The notes under the pieces are model-generated. The model saw only the letters and a list, made by a program, of their open reading frames with translations, was not told the DNA's origin and did not search any database. From positions 248,001 to 312,000 of the forward strand of contig NZ_LMWH01000243.1 of the NCBI RefSeq assembly GCF_001507435.1: DNA of 64,000 nt, in the 5' to 3' direction. The translations under genes were made by a program, and so were the position numbers. The stretch is from Streptomyces sp. NRRL F-5122. GTDB lineage: Bacteria; Actinomycetota; Actinomycetes; Streptomycetales; Streptomycetaceae. Below, piece by piece: positions 16,721 to 26,080 of the stretch. Position 1 is the stretch's first letter, and each line of letters opens with the position of its first letter.

Positions 16721-17896
16721 ATGCGCACGACGGTCGGCATCATCGGAGCGGGACCCGCGGGGCTGCTGCTGGCGCGGCTTCTGCACCGGGCGGGCGTCGA
16801 ATCGGTCGTACTGGAGAGCCGGGATCGGGATTACGTCGAGCAGCGGCAGCGCGCCGGGATCCTGGAGCAGGGCACCGTCGACGTGCTGCGGGCCGCCGGG
16901 GCCGGCGACCGCATGGACCGCGAAGGGCTGCCCCACGACGGGATCGAACTGCGCTTCGCGCGCCGCCGCCACCGTGTCGACTTCCCCGCCCTCACCGGCG
17001 GCAGGTCCGTGATGGTCTACGCGCAGACCGAGGTCTGCAAGGACCTCATCGCGCTCCAGTTGGAGGAGGGCGGCCCGCTGCTGTTCGGGGCGGAGGCGCT
17101 CGCCGTCGAGGACGCGGACACGGAGCGGCCCCGGATCCGCTTTCGCCACGAGGGCCGTGAGGACGTACTGGAGTGCGAGTACGTCGTCGGATGCGACGGC
17201 TTCTGGGGTGTGTCCCGCACGGCGGTGCCTTCCGGGGTCTCCCGTGTCTTCGAGCGCACGTATCCCTTCAGCTGGCTCGGCATCCTGGCCGATGTCGCGC
17301 CGTCGCACGACGAGCTCGTGTACGCGCGCCACGAGCGTGGCTTCGCCCTGCTGAGCATGCGCTCCCCGTCCGTCTCCCGCCTCTATCTCCAGGTGCCGGC
17401 CGGCACGGACGCCGGGGAGTGGTCCGATGACCGGATCTGGGAGGAGCTGGAGCGGCGCTTCGAGACCGCCGACGACTGGGCGCTCGCCCGCGGGCCGATC
17501 ACCTCCAAGTCCGTGACCCCGATGCGCAGTTACGTCCACGAGCCCATGCGCCACGGACGGCTGTTCCTGGCCGGGGACGCCGCCCACATCGTGCCGCCCA
17601 CCGGTGCCAAGGGGCTCAACCTGGCCGTCGGCGACGTGGTCACCTTCGCGCACGCCCTGGCGCACCAGCGGGAGACGGGATCGTGGGAGCGGCTCGACGC
17701 GTACTCCGAGACATGTCTGCGGCGGGTGTGGCAGGCCGAGCGGTTCTCCTACGAGATGACCTCGATGCTGCATCGTGCCCCGGATGCCACACCGTTCGAC
17801 GAGCGGATACAGCTGGCCCGCCTGACACGGCTCACCGCCTCGCGCGCCGCCGAGACGGACCTCGCGCACGGTTACACGGGGTTTCCGCTCGAGTGA
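16721..17896 (+). CDS. pobA: 4-hydroxybenzoate 3-monooxygenase
   Basis: FAD-dependent hydroxylase making protocatechuate from 4-hydroxybenzoate, 391 residues, the normal PobA length. The FAD dinucleotide motif is VGIIGAGPAGLLLARLL; RQRAGILEQGTVDVLR contains the Arg that contacts flavin and substrate. LLSMRSPSVSRLYLQVP matches the substrate-binding Ser/Arg region. The second FAD motif is FLAGDAAHIVPPTGAKGLNL. The ATG at 16721 follows AAAGGGG. No pca genes or IclR regulator are next to it, so the pathway must be completed elsewhere. Confidence 0.93.
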   Translation: MRTTVGIIGAGPAGLLLARLLHRAGVESVVLESRDRDYVEQRQRAGILEQGTVDVLRAAGAGDRMDREGLPHDGIELRFARRRHRVDFPALTGGRSVMVYAQTEVCKDLIALQLEEGGPLLFGAEALAVEDADTERPRIRFRHEGREDVLECEYVVGCDGFWGVSRTAVPSGVSRVFERTYPFSWLGILADVAPSHDELVYARHERGFALLSMRSPSVSRLYLQVPAGTDAGEWSDDRIWEELERRFETADDWALARGPITSKSVTPMRSYVHEPMRHGRLFLAGDAAHIVPPTGAKGLNLAVGDVVTFAHALAHQRETGSWERLDAYSETCLRRVWQAERFSYEMTSMLHRAPDATPFDERIQLARLTRLTASRAAETDLAHGYTGFPLE

Positions 17897-18171
17897 TCGT
17901 CCGCGTCGGCGGCGGCGCCCCGCGATCACCCGGACGGCCGATGGCGCCGCGCCCGGCCGGCCGGGTCCCGCGCCCGCGGGATCAGCGGCCGGTCTCGACT
18001 CTGTCCCAGGTTGGTCATGGGCCGAGGGGGGTCCTCCCGGGGAATCAAGGACGCGCGTAGCGTGTTGCGCGCAAGGACGAGGGAAAGATCCTCCCCAAGC
18101 ATTAGGGTCAATCCTTTGCCTACCTATTACTCTTGAGCCAAGGCCACGCAGGGTGGCCATGGAGGAGTGAA

Positions 18172-19056
18172 ATGAGGAGCAGCAACCCGGTCTTCTCGCG
18201 ACGGGGGTTCAGCCGCGACAACGGCTACGCGGGCTTCAACACCGCGCCGCAGGCCGGGGGAGCCGCCGTCGGCACGCAGGGCAACCCCTACGCGCAAGGC
18301 AGCCCTTACGCGCAGAACCCCTACGCGCAGAACCCCTACGCCCAGCAGCAGTACGGGGCCCCGCCGCAGGCCCCGGCCACCACCGGCCGGATGACGATGG
18401 ACGACGTCGTCATGCGCTCGGCCATGACGCTCGGCACGGTCGCGGTGGGTGCGGTCCTCGCCTGGGCCCTGCTGCCGGTCTCGTCCACCAGCTACGGTCT
18501 GGCGATCGGCTCGGCGCTCATCGCGTTCGTGCTGGCGATGGTGCAGTCCTTCAAGCGCACCGCCTCGCCCGCGCTGATCCTCGGGTACGCCGCCTTCGAG
18601 GGCGTCTTCCTGGGCGTCATCAGCGAGATGTACAACGCGCAGTGGAACGGCGCGCCCTTCCAGGCGGTGCTCGGCACGATGGCCGTCTCCGGCGCGACCC
18701 TGCTCGTGTACAAGGCGGGCTGGGTCCGGGTCACCGCCCGGTACGCCCGGATCGGTCTCGCCATCGCCGTGGCCTTCGTTCTGGTCATGGCGGTCAACCT
18801 CCTGCTGGTCGCCTTCGGGGTCGCCCCCGACGGCGGTCTGCGCAGCATGGGCCCGCTGGGCGCGATCGTCGGCATCATCGCGATCCTGCTCGGCGCGTTC
18901 TTCCTCACCCTCGACTTCAAGCAGATCGAGGACGGCATCGCCTACGGCGCGCCGCGCGAGGAGGCCTGGCTGGCCGCGTTCGGCCTGACCATGACCCTCG
19001 TGTGGATCTACGTGGAGATGCTGCGGCTGGTCGCCATCTTCAGCAGCAACGACTGA
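18172..19056 (+). CDS. Bax inhibitor-1/YccA-like membrane protein
   Basis: 294 residues. The first 75 are a disordered cytoplasmic tail with tandem NPYAQ/SPYAQ pentapeptides (about residues 38-60), which is not found in the E. coli homologue. The rest has seven predicted membrane helices and the family features FKRTASPALILGYAAFEG and FKQIEDGIAYGAP. BI-1 homologues are putative Ca2+ leak channels or stress-response proteins. The ATG at 18172 is fixed by GGAGGAG (18161-18167). It stands alone and ends at a terminator. Confidence 0.9.
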   Translation: MRSSNPVFSRRGFSRDNGYAGFNTAPQAGGAAVGTQGNPYAQGSPYAQNPYAQNPYAQQQYGAPPQAPATTGRMTMDDVVMRSAMTLGTVAVGAVLAWALLPVSSTSYGLAIGSALIAFVLAMVQSFKRTASPALILGYAAFEGVFLGVISEMYNAQWNGAPFQAVLGTMAVSGATLLVYKAGWVRVTARYARIGLAIAVAFVLVMAVNLLLVAFGVAPDGGLRSMGPLGAIVGIIAILLGAFFLTLDFKQIEDGIAYGAPREEAWLAAFGLTMTLVWIYVEMLRLVAIFSSND

Positions 19057-19097
19057 CCGCGCCCGCGCCCTTTCGGGGCGCGGGACGCCCGAGGCCA

Positions 19098-19140
19098 CGA
19101 AGGGCCCGTGAACCCCTCTCCGGGGTGCACGGGCCCTTCG
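19098..19140. terminator. Terminator hairpin, likely bidirectional
   Basis: A 13-bp outer stem (19098-19110 with 19128-19140) plus an inner ACCCC/GGGGT stem, between the BI-1 gene and the convergent DUF4287 gene. Confidence 0.85.
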
Positions 19141-19182
19141 TCGTGGTGATGCCTGATCGCGGACGGAACCGGTGGTGCGCGC

Positions 19183-19410
19183 TCAGAGCAGTTTGCGTGC
19201 GGCCCTTCTCAGGTCGTACTCATGGATGATCGCCTTGGCGTGGCCGTACGCGAGATTGTGCTCGTGCCGGAGCCAGGTGACCTTCTCCTCGAAGCCGAGA
19301 GCGGGGCCTTCGTCGACGGTACGAAGCCAGTCGGACACTTCACGACCGGTGCAGTGGGGGATGCGGGCGAGCAGATTGCGATGGGTCTCCTCGGAGAAGA
19401 CTTGGGACAT
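19183..19410 (-). CDS. DUF4287 domain protein, 75 residues
   Basis: Small soluble protein made almost wholly of the DUF4287 domain: EETHRNLLARIP, GREVSDWLRTVDEGPAL, and the strongly conserved end AYGHAKAIIHEYDLRRAARKL. Function unknown; homologues are widespread in actinomycetes. The ATG at 19410 has GGAGG just upstream; the open frame extends six codons further without support. It is convergent with the BI-1 gene. Confidence 0.85.
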   Translation of the reverse strand: MSQVFSEETHRNLLARIPHCTGREVSDWLRTVDEGPALGFEEKVTWLRHEHNLAYGHAKAIIHEYDLRRAARKLL

Positions 19411-19474
19411 CGGCGCCTCCGGACGCACTCGATGAAGCCGGTCCTTCAGGTCACCGTGCCTGAGCGTTCGCCTG

Positions 19475-19505
19475 TTGGCAACAGTCCTGCCCCAACGCGT
19501 ACTCT
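19475..19505 (+). promoter_or_regulatory. Promoter of a leaderless small gene
   Basis: TTGGCA (19475-19480) and TACTCT (19500-19505) are 19 bases apart, and the GTG start at 19512 lies just where transcription should begin. This supports a leaderless mRNA. Confidence 0.5.
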
Positions 19506-19511
19506 CGCGGC

Positions 19512-19823
19512 GTGCTCGATACGACGCCTTTGACCCAGGCAGTGGATCACTTCGCCGACCGCTTGCGGGCCGCTCCGCAGAGTCGGCTGCAACGCGGCGC
19601 GGCGGCCGAGGCTCTGGCTCTGGCCAGGGAGTTGGCGCGCCGTGCGCAACTCCTCGAGGAGCCTTCGGCCGAGCCCCGGGAGATGCCCGACGCGGGCATG
19701 TTCGCGGCGGCCGACCAGATCACGGTGGCCGGACACGACCTGGCGGTCGTCCTGGAGGACGCGGCGCAACTCGCCGAGGCGGTGGCGCTCGTGGGGGAGG
19801 CACAGAAACGCGCCGGGGTGTGA
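19512..19823 (+). CDS. Small hypothetical helical protein, 103 residues
   Basis: No family recognised. The sequence is Ala/Leu-rich and predicted all-helical, with no signal or membrane segment (DHFADRLRAAPQSRLQ, GAAAEALALARELARRAQLL, GHDLAVVLEDAAQLAEAVAL). A promoter with its start site on the GTG argues that it is real. It is convergent with the next gene, 31 bases away, and divergent from the DUF4287 gene. No role can be inferred. Confidence 0.65.
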   Translation: MLDTTPLTQAVDHFADRLRAAPQSRLQRGAAAEALALARELARRAQLLEEPSAEPREMPDAGMFAAADQITVAGHDLAVVLEDAAQLAEAVALVGEAQKRAGV

Positions 19824-19854
19824 CGTCCGGCGTCCGGAACCGATACGACGGCTG

Positions 19855-20682
19855 CTACAGCGACGCGATGACCCGGTCCGCCAGGATGTAGACGGTCTCC
19901 TCGCCGCATGCGAACGTCAGTGTGTACGCGCCCGAGACGCCCGAGCCGCCCAGCAGGACCGGGGTGTGGCCGTCGTCGAGAGCGTCGGCCAGCCGCTCGG
20001 CGGTCTCGCGGTGGCCCGGTGTCATGCACAGCGTCGTGCCGTCCGCGAAGACATAGACGTCGAGGGTGCCCAGCGGGCCCGGGCGGACGTCGGTCAGCTC
20101 GGTCCGCGCGGCGGCCAGTTCCTCGAGGCACGCGACCGTGCGCTCGTGGTCGTTCACGACCGGGGACGGGGCCGGTACGAAGTCCGGGTGCGAGGGGTGG
20201 CGGCGGCGGGCGGCGGCCAGTTCCGGGGACTCCCCGCTTAGGACTCCCTCCGCGGCGGTGCCGCCGGCGAACTCGCTGTCGTCGGATGCGGGCTCGATCA
20301 CCGGCTCCAGGCTGTCGTGCTCCAGGCCCGCGAAGTCCGACTGGCGGGGCAGGAAGAGGTCGTTGTCGGACAGCCCGAACAGGGAGGGCGCGTCGGCGAT
20401 GTCACGGGCCTCCTGGGCGGCCCAGAAGGCGCGCGCCTCGGCAAGCTCGCGCTCCCGCTCGTCGGCCAGTGCCTCGGCCACGGCGGCGCGAATCTCCTCC
20501 GCGTCGGCGGTGGAGCGGGCAGCGGGCACGACACCGCGCGGCTGCGTGGCGCGGCTCTCGGCGAGTTCGGCCTGCAGGGCAGCGAACTGCCGGCGCAGCG
20601 CCCGCACGCTGCACAGGACGGCGACGCCCACACCCGCGGCTGCGGACGTGGTGAGCAGCAGAGCTATCGGCATGGCGCTCAC
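19855..20682 (-). CDS. Membrane-anchored hypothetical protein with coiled coil
   Basis: 275 residues. One N-terminal membrane helix (about 4-25, PIALLLTTSAAAGVGVAVLCS) acts as signal anchor, then a charged coiled coil (about 30-100, ELAESRATQ, EALADERERELAEARAF). A variable acidic linker follows and a C-terminal globular domain (about 180-275, VYVFADGTTLCMTPGHRETAERLADAL and VYILADRVIASL). I do not recognise the domain. The GTG at 20682 has GGGAG eight bases upstream. It stands alone. Confidence 0.75.
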   Translation of the reverse strand: MSAMPIALLLTTSAAAGVGVAVLCSVRALRRQFAALQAELAESRATQPRGVVPAARSTADAEEIRAAVAEALADERERELAEARAFWAAQEARDIADAPSLFGLSDNDLFLPRQSDFAGLEHDSLEPVIEPASDDSEFAGGTAAEGVLSGESPELAAARRRHPSHPDFVPAPSPVVNDHERTVACLEELAAARTELTDVRPGPLGTLDVYVFADGTTLCMTPGHRETAERLADALDDGHTPVLLGGSGVSGAYTLTFACGEETVYILADRVIASL

Positions 20683-20877
20683 TGACGTACTCCCGGTTCA
20701 AAGTCGACCCTCGACTTCCTACATCAGCTTGAAGGGTGGACTATCCAGTTGTCAGTGCGTAACGTCACGAAACGGACAGGAACCCGGGGGTGGGGTTTAT
20801 TCATGAAACTGCCGTGACCTGCGTAAACCCCCTTCAGGGGGAGATAGGTCACATCCTGGGGGAGATTGGATCACAAA

Positions 20878-20915
20878 ACGGCCCGAAGCCCTGAGGGAAG
20901 GGAGCTCCGGGCCGT
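20878..20915 (-). terminator. Terminator of the thiolase gene
   Basis: Read on the minus strand, a 12-bp stem with one G-U pair (20904-20915 with 20878-20889) is followed by TTTTG, 18 bases after the thiolase stop. Confidence 0.8.
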
Positions 20916-20932
20916 CGTACGGAGTGCCGCGG

Positions 20933-22156
20933 TCAGCTGAGGCGCTCGATGACCATGGCCATGCCCTGGCCGCCGCCGACGCACATCGTCTCCAGGCCGA
21001 ACTGCTTGTCGTGCCACTGGAGGGAATTGATCAGCGTGCCGGTGATACGGGCGCCCGTCATGCCGAAGGGGTGGCCGACGGCGATGGCGCCGCCGTTGAC
21101 GTTCAGCTTGTCCAGTGGAATGCCGAGGTCGCGGTAGGAGGGGATCACCTGGGCGGCGAAGGCCTCGTTGATCTCGACGAGGTCGATGTCGTCGATGGTG
21201 AGGCCGGCGCGCTTGAGGGCCTGGTTGCTGGCCTCCACCGGGCCGTAGCCCATGATCTCGGGGGACAGGCCGGAGACACCGGTGGAGACGATCCGTGCCA
21301 GCGGCGTCAGCCCCAGCTCACGGGCCTTGGTGTCGCTCATGATGATCACGGCCGCGGCCCCGTCGTTCAGGGGGCAGCAGTTTCCGGCCGTGACAAGGCC
21401 GTCGGGGCGGAAGACCGGCTTCAGCCCGGCCACGCCCTCCAGGGTGACGCCGGCGCGCGGACCGTCGTCCTTGCTGACGACCGTGCCGTCCGGGAGGGTC
21501 ACCGGGGTGATCTCGCGCTCCCAGAAGCCCTTGGCGATGGCCTGCTCGGCGAGATTCTGGGAACGGACGCCGAACTCGTCCATCTCCTCGCGGGTGACGC
21601 CCTTCAGCCGGGCGAGGTTCTCGGCGGTCTGCCCCATCGCGATGTACGGGTCGGGGAGGAGGCCGTCCTCGCGCGGGTCGTGCCAGCCGGCTCCCTCGGA
21701 CGCGGCGACGGCGGCGGTGCGGGCCTCGGCGTCGGCGAAGAGGGGGTTGTGGGTGTCGGGGAGGCCGTCGGAGGTGCCCTTGACGCTGCGGCTGACCATC
21801 TCGACGCCGGCGGAGATGAACACATCGCCCTCGCCGGCCTTGATGGCGTGCAGGGCCATGCGGGAGGTCTGCAGGGAGGAGGAGCAGTACCGGGTGACGG
21901 TGCACCCCGGGAGGTGGTCCATGCCCATCTGCACGGCGACGATGCGGCCGAGGTTGTGGCCCTGCTCGCCGCCGGGGAGGCCGCAGCCGAGCATCAGATC
22001 GTCGATGTCCTCGGGGTCCAGCCCGGGGACCTTGGCCAGGGCGGCCTGGATGACGGTGGCGGTGAGGTCGTCCGGACGCAGGTCCTTCAGGGAGCCCTTG
22101 AAGGCACGGCCGATGGGCGAGCGGGCGGTCGACACGATGACGGCTTCGGGCATCAC
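20933..22156 (-). CDS. Acetyl-CoA C-acyltransferase (thiolase)
   Basis: Condensing enzyme of fatty acid beta-oxidation or acetoacetyl-CoA formation, 407 residues. The nucleophile Cys lies in [16 protein letters not shown], the catalytic His in [19 protein letters not shown], and the second Cys in [16 protein letters not shown]. The whole length fits the FadA/AtoB family. It begins with two Met codons; the first is used here. A gap of 264 bases separates it from the SGNH gene upstream, with an AAGCGCTT motif that may be its operator. Confidence 0.92.
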   Translation of the reverse strand: MMPEAVIVSTARSPIGRAFKGSLKDLRPDDLTATVIQAALAKVPGLDPEDIDDLMLGCGLPGGEQGHNLGRIVAVQMGMDHLPGCTVTRYCSSSLQTSRMALHAIKAGEGDVFISAGVEMVSRSVKGTSDGLPDTHNPLFADAEARTAAVAASEGAGWHDPREDGLLPDPYIAMGQTAENLARLKGVTREEMDEFGVRSQNLAEQAIAKGFWEREITPVTLPDGTVVSKDDGPRAGVTLEGVAGLKPVFRPDGLVTAGNCCPLNDGAAAVIIMSDTKARELGLTPLARIVSTGVSGLSPEIMGYGPVEASNQALKRAGLTIDDIDLVEINEAFAAQVIPSYRDLGIPLDKLNVNGGAIAVGHPFGMTGARITGTLINSLQWHDKQFGLETMCVGGGQGMAMVIERLS

Positions 22157-22254
22157 GGCTCCATTGCACGAGGGAGGCAGGGCTGTGGGGGAAGTTACCC
22201 GTACGTACGGAAGAGGTCACGGGAAGTGGGGTGTGACTCGGACCGCACTTTTCT

Positions 22255-22262
22255 AAGCGCTT
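22255..22262. promoter_or_regulatory. AAGCGCTT palindrome upstream of the thiolase
   Basis: An eight-base perfect palindrome in an AT-richer stretch (TTTTCTAAGCGCTTGCTTTC, 22249-22268), about 100 bases before the thiolase start. TetR regulators of fatty-acid genes often bind AGC/GCT-centred repeats. Weak evidence on its own. Confidence 0.3.
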
Positions 22263-22420
22263 GCTTTCTTCGTTCGGAGCGGCGGCGGCGGAGACATCCG
22301 GCCTCGGGCCGCCGACCGGCCCGCGAGCGTCGGCCGCGTCGCCCCGGTGAGGCCGCGGACGGCGGCTGCCCCCTCCGGGGGAGGGGGCGAGATCCTGGGC
22401 CCGGCGCGGGAGCGCGTGGG

Positions 22421-23446
22421 TCAGGGGGTCGGCTCCGCGGCCGTGGCAGGGGTCGCGTCCGGGGTGGGCAGGCGCCGGCGCCGGCGCCGTTTGAGGAGGG
22501 CCCAGGGGCCCCGGGGGCCGGTCGGCATCGCGGCCGTGACCTCCGTGCCCGCCTCCGACGCGGCCTCGGCCGCGGCGCGGGCCACCGGCAGGAATCCCTC
22601 GCGGCGGGAGGCGTCCGGGCGCTCCTCCTCCGCGGGCCACAGGCCGAGAGTCGCGCAGACGGTCGGCAGGACCGCCATCGCCGCCGTGGCGTAGCCCTCC
22701 GCCGAGGGGTGGTAGTTGTCGGGACCGAAGAGCTCACGCGGGTTCTCCGCGAACTCGGGTCCGAGCAGGTCGCCCAGCGACACCGTACGACCCCCCTGCT
22801 CGACGACCCCGATCGTCTGGGCCGCGGCCAGCTGACGGGAGGCCCTGCGGGCGAGCCAGCGCAGGGGCTGCTGGACCGGCTCGATCGTGCCGAGGTCGGG
22901 GCAGGTGCCCACCACCACCTCCGCACCCGCCGTGCGCAGCCGGCGTACGGCCGACGACAGATGGCGCACCGAGCGTGTCGCAGGCATGCGATGGGTGACG
23001 TCGTTCGCGCCGATCATGATCACGCAGACGTCGGGCACCTGGTCGGGATCCTCCAGCGCCAGTCCCACCTGGCGGTCCAGGTCGTCGGACTGCGCTCCCG
23101 GGAGCGCCACGACGCTCAGTTCCACCGGGCGCTCCGCCACCGCCGCCAGACCCGAGGCCAACAGCGCTCCCGGCGTCTGCCGGGAGCGGTGCACCCCCTG
23201 TCCCGCCGCCGTGGAGTCGCCGAGCATCATCAGCCTCAGCGCCGATCCCTCGTACCCCCGGCCGTACAGCCCGTTCGCGCTCGGCGGGAACGGGCTGTGA
23301 CCGTTGCCCACATGGCGCTTGGCCATCTGCACCTCGGCGACCAGCAACCCGACGGCGGCTGCACCGACCAGACCGATACCACCGCCGCCGTACGCTGCGC
23401 CCGCCGCGATGCGCCGGGCCACCCTCGCCCTCGACATGCTCGACAT
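22421..23446 (-). CDS. SGNH/GDSL-family esterase with N-terminal membrane anchor
   Basis: 341 residues. A basic N-terminus and one hydrophobic segment (about 15-38) export or anchor the enzyme. The SGNH blocks are all present: Ser in LMMLGDSTAAGQG, Gly in VALPGAQSDDLD, Asn in VCVIMIGANDVTHR, and the Asp/His pair in FGPDNYHPSAEGYATA. The substrate is unknown; exported members act on lipids or wall glycans. The C-terminal 60 residues are a basic Arg-rich tail (encoded by GGCGCC repeats at 22472-22490). The ATG at 23446 follows AGGAGG at 12 bases; an ATG nine bases later is possible. Confidence 0.87.
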   Translation of the reverse strand: MSSMSRARVARRIAAGAAYGGGGIGLVGAAAVGLLVAEVQMAKRHVGNGHSPFPPSANGLYGRGYEGSALRLMMLGDSTAAGQGVHRSRQTPGALLASGLAAVAERPVELSVVALPGAQSDDLDRQVGLALEDPDQVPDVCVIMIGANDVTHRMPATRSVRHLSSAVRRLRTAGAEVVVGTCPDLGTIEPVQQPLRWLARRASRQLAAAQTIGVVEQGGRTVSLGDLLGPEFAENPRELFGPDNYHPSAEGYATAAMAVLPTVCATLGLWPAEEERPDASRREGFLPVARAAAEAASEAGTEVTAAMPTGPRGPWALLKRRRRRRLPTPDATPATAAEPTP

Positions 23447-23625
23447 GCGTCGCCGCCACCTCCTAGTAGCCGTACAAACTGTGCTTGCCCCGTACGCCCT
23501 GTCGTCCAATCTCAACCGGACGTGAACGCCCGGGACGGCCCGCGCTTGCCGACCGTCCGGACGCCGGAGCCCTTACGCTGGCGGCACCATCACGACCACT
23601 TCTTTTGCAGCAACCGGAGACAACG

Positions 23626-25017
23626 GTGCAATTCCACGACTCGATGATCAGCCTGGTCGGCAACACCCCGCTGGTGAGGCTCAACCGCGTGACCGCCGGC
23701 ATCACGGCGACCGTGCTGGCGAAGGTCGAGTACTTCAACCCCGGCGGTTCGGTGAAGGACCGCATCGCCCTGCGGATGATCGAGGCGGCCGAGCAGAGCG
23801 GTGAGCTCAAGCCCGGCGGCACGATCGTCGAGCCCACCAGCGGGAACACCGGCGTGGGCCTCGCGATCGTGGCCCAGCAGAAGGGCTACAAGTGCATCTT
23901 CGTGTGCCCCGACAAGGTGTCCACGGACAAGATCAACGTGCTGCGCGCGTACGGCGCCGAAGTGGTGGTGTGCCCGACGGCGGTGGCCCCGGAGCACCCG
24001 GACTCCTACTACAACGTCTCCGACCGGCTGGTCCGTGAGACGCCCGGCGCCTGGAAGCCGGACCAGTACTCCAACCCGAACAACCCGCTTTCGCACTACC
24101 ACTCGACCGGCCCCGAGCTGTGGGAGCAGACGGAGGGGAAGATCACCCACTTCGTCGCGGGTGTCGGCACCGGCGGGACGATCTCCGGCACCGGCCGCTA
24201 CCTGAAGGAGATCAGCGGTGGCAAGGTCAAGGTCATCGGCGCCGACCCCGAGGGATCGGTGTACTCCGGCGGGTCCGGGCGGCCGTACCTCGTCGAGGGC
24301 GTCGGGGAGGACTTCTGGCCCACCGCGTACGACGCGGAGGTCCCCGACGAGATCGTCGCCGTGTCCGACAAGGACTCCTTCCAGATGACCCGGCGGCTGG
24401 CCAAGGAGGAGGGGCTGCTCGTCGGCGGTTCCTGCGGTATGGCGGTCGTGGGCGCGCTGCGGGTCGCCGAGCGGCTCGGCCCCGACGACGTGGTCGTCGT
24501 CCTCCTCCCCGACAGCGGGCGCGGCTACCTCAGCAAGATCTTCAACGACGAGTGGATGGCCGACTACGGCTTCCTGGAGGACACCGGCCCGAACGCCCGT
24601 GTGGGCGACGTGCTCAGCGACAAGGCGGGCGGCTCCATCCCGTCCCTCGTCCACATGCACCCGGACGAGACGGTCGGCCAGGCCATCGAGGTGCTGCGCG
24701 AGTACGGCGTCTCGCAGATGCCGATCGTCAAGCCGGGCGCGGGGCACCCGGACGTGATGGCCGCCGAGGTCGTGGGGTCCGTCGTCGAGCGTGAGCTGCT
24801 GGACGCCCTGTTCACCAAGCGCGCCTCGCTCGACGACCCGCTGGAGAAGCACATGTGCGCTCCGCTGCCCCAGGTCGGTTCCGGCGAGCCGGTCGGGGAC
24901 CTGATGTCGGTGCTCGGCACCGCCGACGCGGCGATCGTCCTCGTCGAGGGCAAGCCGACCGGTGTGGTCAGCCGGCAGGACCTGCTGTCGTTCCTGGCCA
25001 AGGGCGGAAGGCACTAG
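23626..25017 (+). CDS. Cystathionine beta-synthase
   Basis: PLP enzyme of transsulfuration, joining serine and homocysteine, 463 residues. The catalytic domain (1-330) has the PLP lysine in NPGGSVKDRIALRM, the substrate loop EPTSGNTGVGLA, and the phosphate loop GVGTGGTISGTGRY. The C-terminal part (about 340-460) carries two CBS repeats (VHMHPDETVGQAIEVL and VGDLMSVLGTADAAIVL), a typical regulatory module binding adenosyl ligands. The GTG at 23626 follows GGAGA and gives the usual start QFHDSMISLVGNTPLVRL. Monocistronic. A cysteine synthase role is less likely because of the CBS pair. Confidence 0.93.
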   Translation: MQFHDSMISLVGNTPLVRLNRVTAGITATVLAKVEYFNPGGSVKDRIALRMIEAAEQSGELKPGGTIVEPTSGNTGVGLAIVAQQKGYKCIFVCPDKVSTDKINVLRAYGAEVVVCPTAVAPEHPDSYYNVSDRLVRETPGAWKPDQYSNPNNPLSHYHSTGPELWEQTEGKITHFVAGVGTGGTISGTGRYLKEISGGKVKVIGADPEGSVYSGGSGRPYLVEGVGEDFWPTAYDAEVPDEIVAVSDKDSFQMTRRLAKEEGLLVGGSCGMAVVGALRVAERLGPDDVVVVLLPDSGRGYLSKIFNDEWMADYGFLEDTGPNARVGDVLSDKAGGSIPSLVHMHPDETVGQAIEVLREYGVSQMPIVKPGAGHPDVMAAEVVGSVVERELLDALFTKRASLDDPLEKHMCAPLPQVGSGEPVGDLMSVLGTADAAIVLVEGKPTGVVSRQDLLSFLAKGGRH

Positions 25018-25547
25018 GGTCCGTCGTTCGGACCGTTCCGGCGTCACGCCCGGTGAACCGGCCGTGTCACCGGGGAACGCGCGGTGACGGGGGGAGGCAC
25101 GGGCTTCTCGGAAGTGGTACGAGCGTGTCACGTCCGCGCAGCACCCGCTTAACACGCGTCCGGCACATTGGTGGGTGTCGGCAGGGCGGGAGCGGCTCCC
25201 CGCCCCGGCCGACGGCCGAAACGGCGCCAGGGACCTCCGGAGCGGCTCCCGGACCTCCATGGACGCCACGGACGCGCAAGCCCGGCCCTGACCCGGCCCG
25301 CGTCCCTCGCGGGGACCGCCGTCGTCCCGCCCCCCGGCAACGGGGGTGCGGCGGTCCCCGCGCATGCTTCATGCGGCCGGCTCCCCGCCATGACGGCGGA
25401 GGGCCGGCCGCCGTCGTTTCCGGCCGGTCGGCGGCGGCGGCGACCGATCTTCGCCGCGCTGGTCGGGACAACCGGCGGGAGCGCGCGGCCGGCCTTCGGG
25501 TCGACGTGGGACGCCGTGAGGTCCGCGGTGGGTCGCGGACCGGGGGG
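25018..25547. other. 530-base gap after cystathionine beta-synthase
   Basis: No supported coding sequence; open frames here have random-looking Arg/Pro/Gly composition. The one clear structure is the long hairpin at 25308-25362. Confidence 0.6.
25308..25362. terminator. Long two-tier hairpin
   Basis: A 14-bp perfect outer stem (25308-25321 with 25349-25362) encloses a 6-bp stem CCCCCG/CGGGGG capped by a GCAA tetraloop. It lies 290 bases after cbs and 190 bases beyond the end of the convergent minus-strand gene. It could terminate both or be a structured RNA element. Confidence 0.6.
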
Positions 25548-25979
25548 TCAGTCCTCCCAGCCGTCCTGCGAGGACGTGCGGCGTCGGGTGAAGAGGCCGG
25601 GGTTGGTACGGACGGCCTGTACCGCGTTGACGCCGACGATGCCCACCCAGGTGATCAGCAGGCCGGGCAGGTGCGCGACGCCGCCGCCGATCGCCGAGAG
25701 CGGGATCGCGAGCACCAGCGAAACGATGCCGAAGCCGAAGCGCTCACCCCAGGAGTCCGTCGCCCGCGAGGAGCGTGCGCCGCGGGCCACCGCCATCTGC
25801 TGCTCGGCGAGCTGCCGGCGTACCCGGCGGTCGATCGCGCCGTCGATGCGCTGGTCGACCTTCTCCAGGAAGGAGTCGACCAGCGCCGACTCGTACTCCT
25901 CGCCCAGCTCCCTGCGGGCCTGCAGCGTGGCGTTGAGTTCCTTCTTCAGGTCGGCGTCCTGTGCGTCCATACCGGTCAT
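25548..25979 (-). CDS. Small integral membrane protein with coiled-coil head
   Basis: 143 residues. The first 75 are a charged helix (DADLKKELNATLQARRELG, VDQRIDGAIDRRVRRQL), then two membrane helices (about 85-130, FGIVSLVLAIPLSAIGGG and LLITWVGIVGVNAVQAV). No named family recognised; it resembles uncharacterised actinobacterial membrane proteins. No ribosome binding site precedes the ATG at 25979, and a TAACGT lies seven to twelve bases upstream, so the mRNA may be leaderless. Another Met three codons in is possible. Confidence 0.75.
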   Translation of the reverse strand: MTGMDAQDADLKKELNATLQARRELGEEYESALVDSFLEKVDQRIDGAIDRRVRRQLAEQQMAVARGARSSRATDSWGERFGFGIVSLVLAIPLSAIGGGVAHLPGLLITWVGIVGVNAVQAVRTNPGLFTRRRTSSQDGWED

Positions 25980-26080
25980 ACAGAGCACGTTAGGGATCCG
26001 GGAACCCCGCCGCACTGGGGATACCCCCCCTCTTGCCCCGGGGGCGTGCTCGAGGGGCGCTGCAGGTCCCGGCCGTTCGG

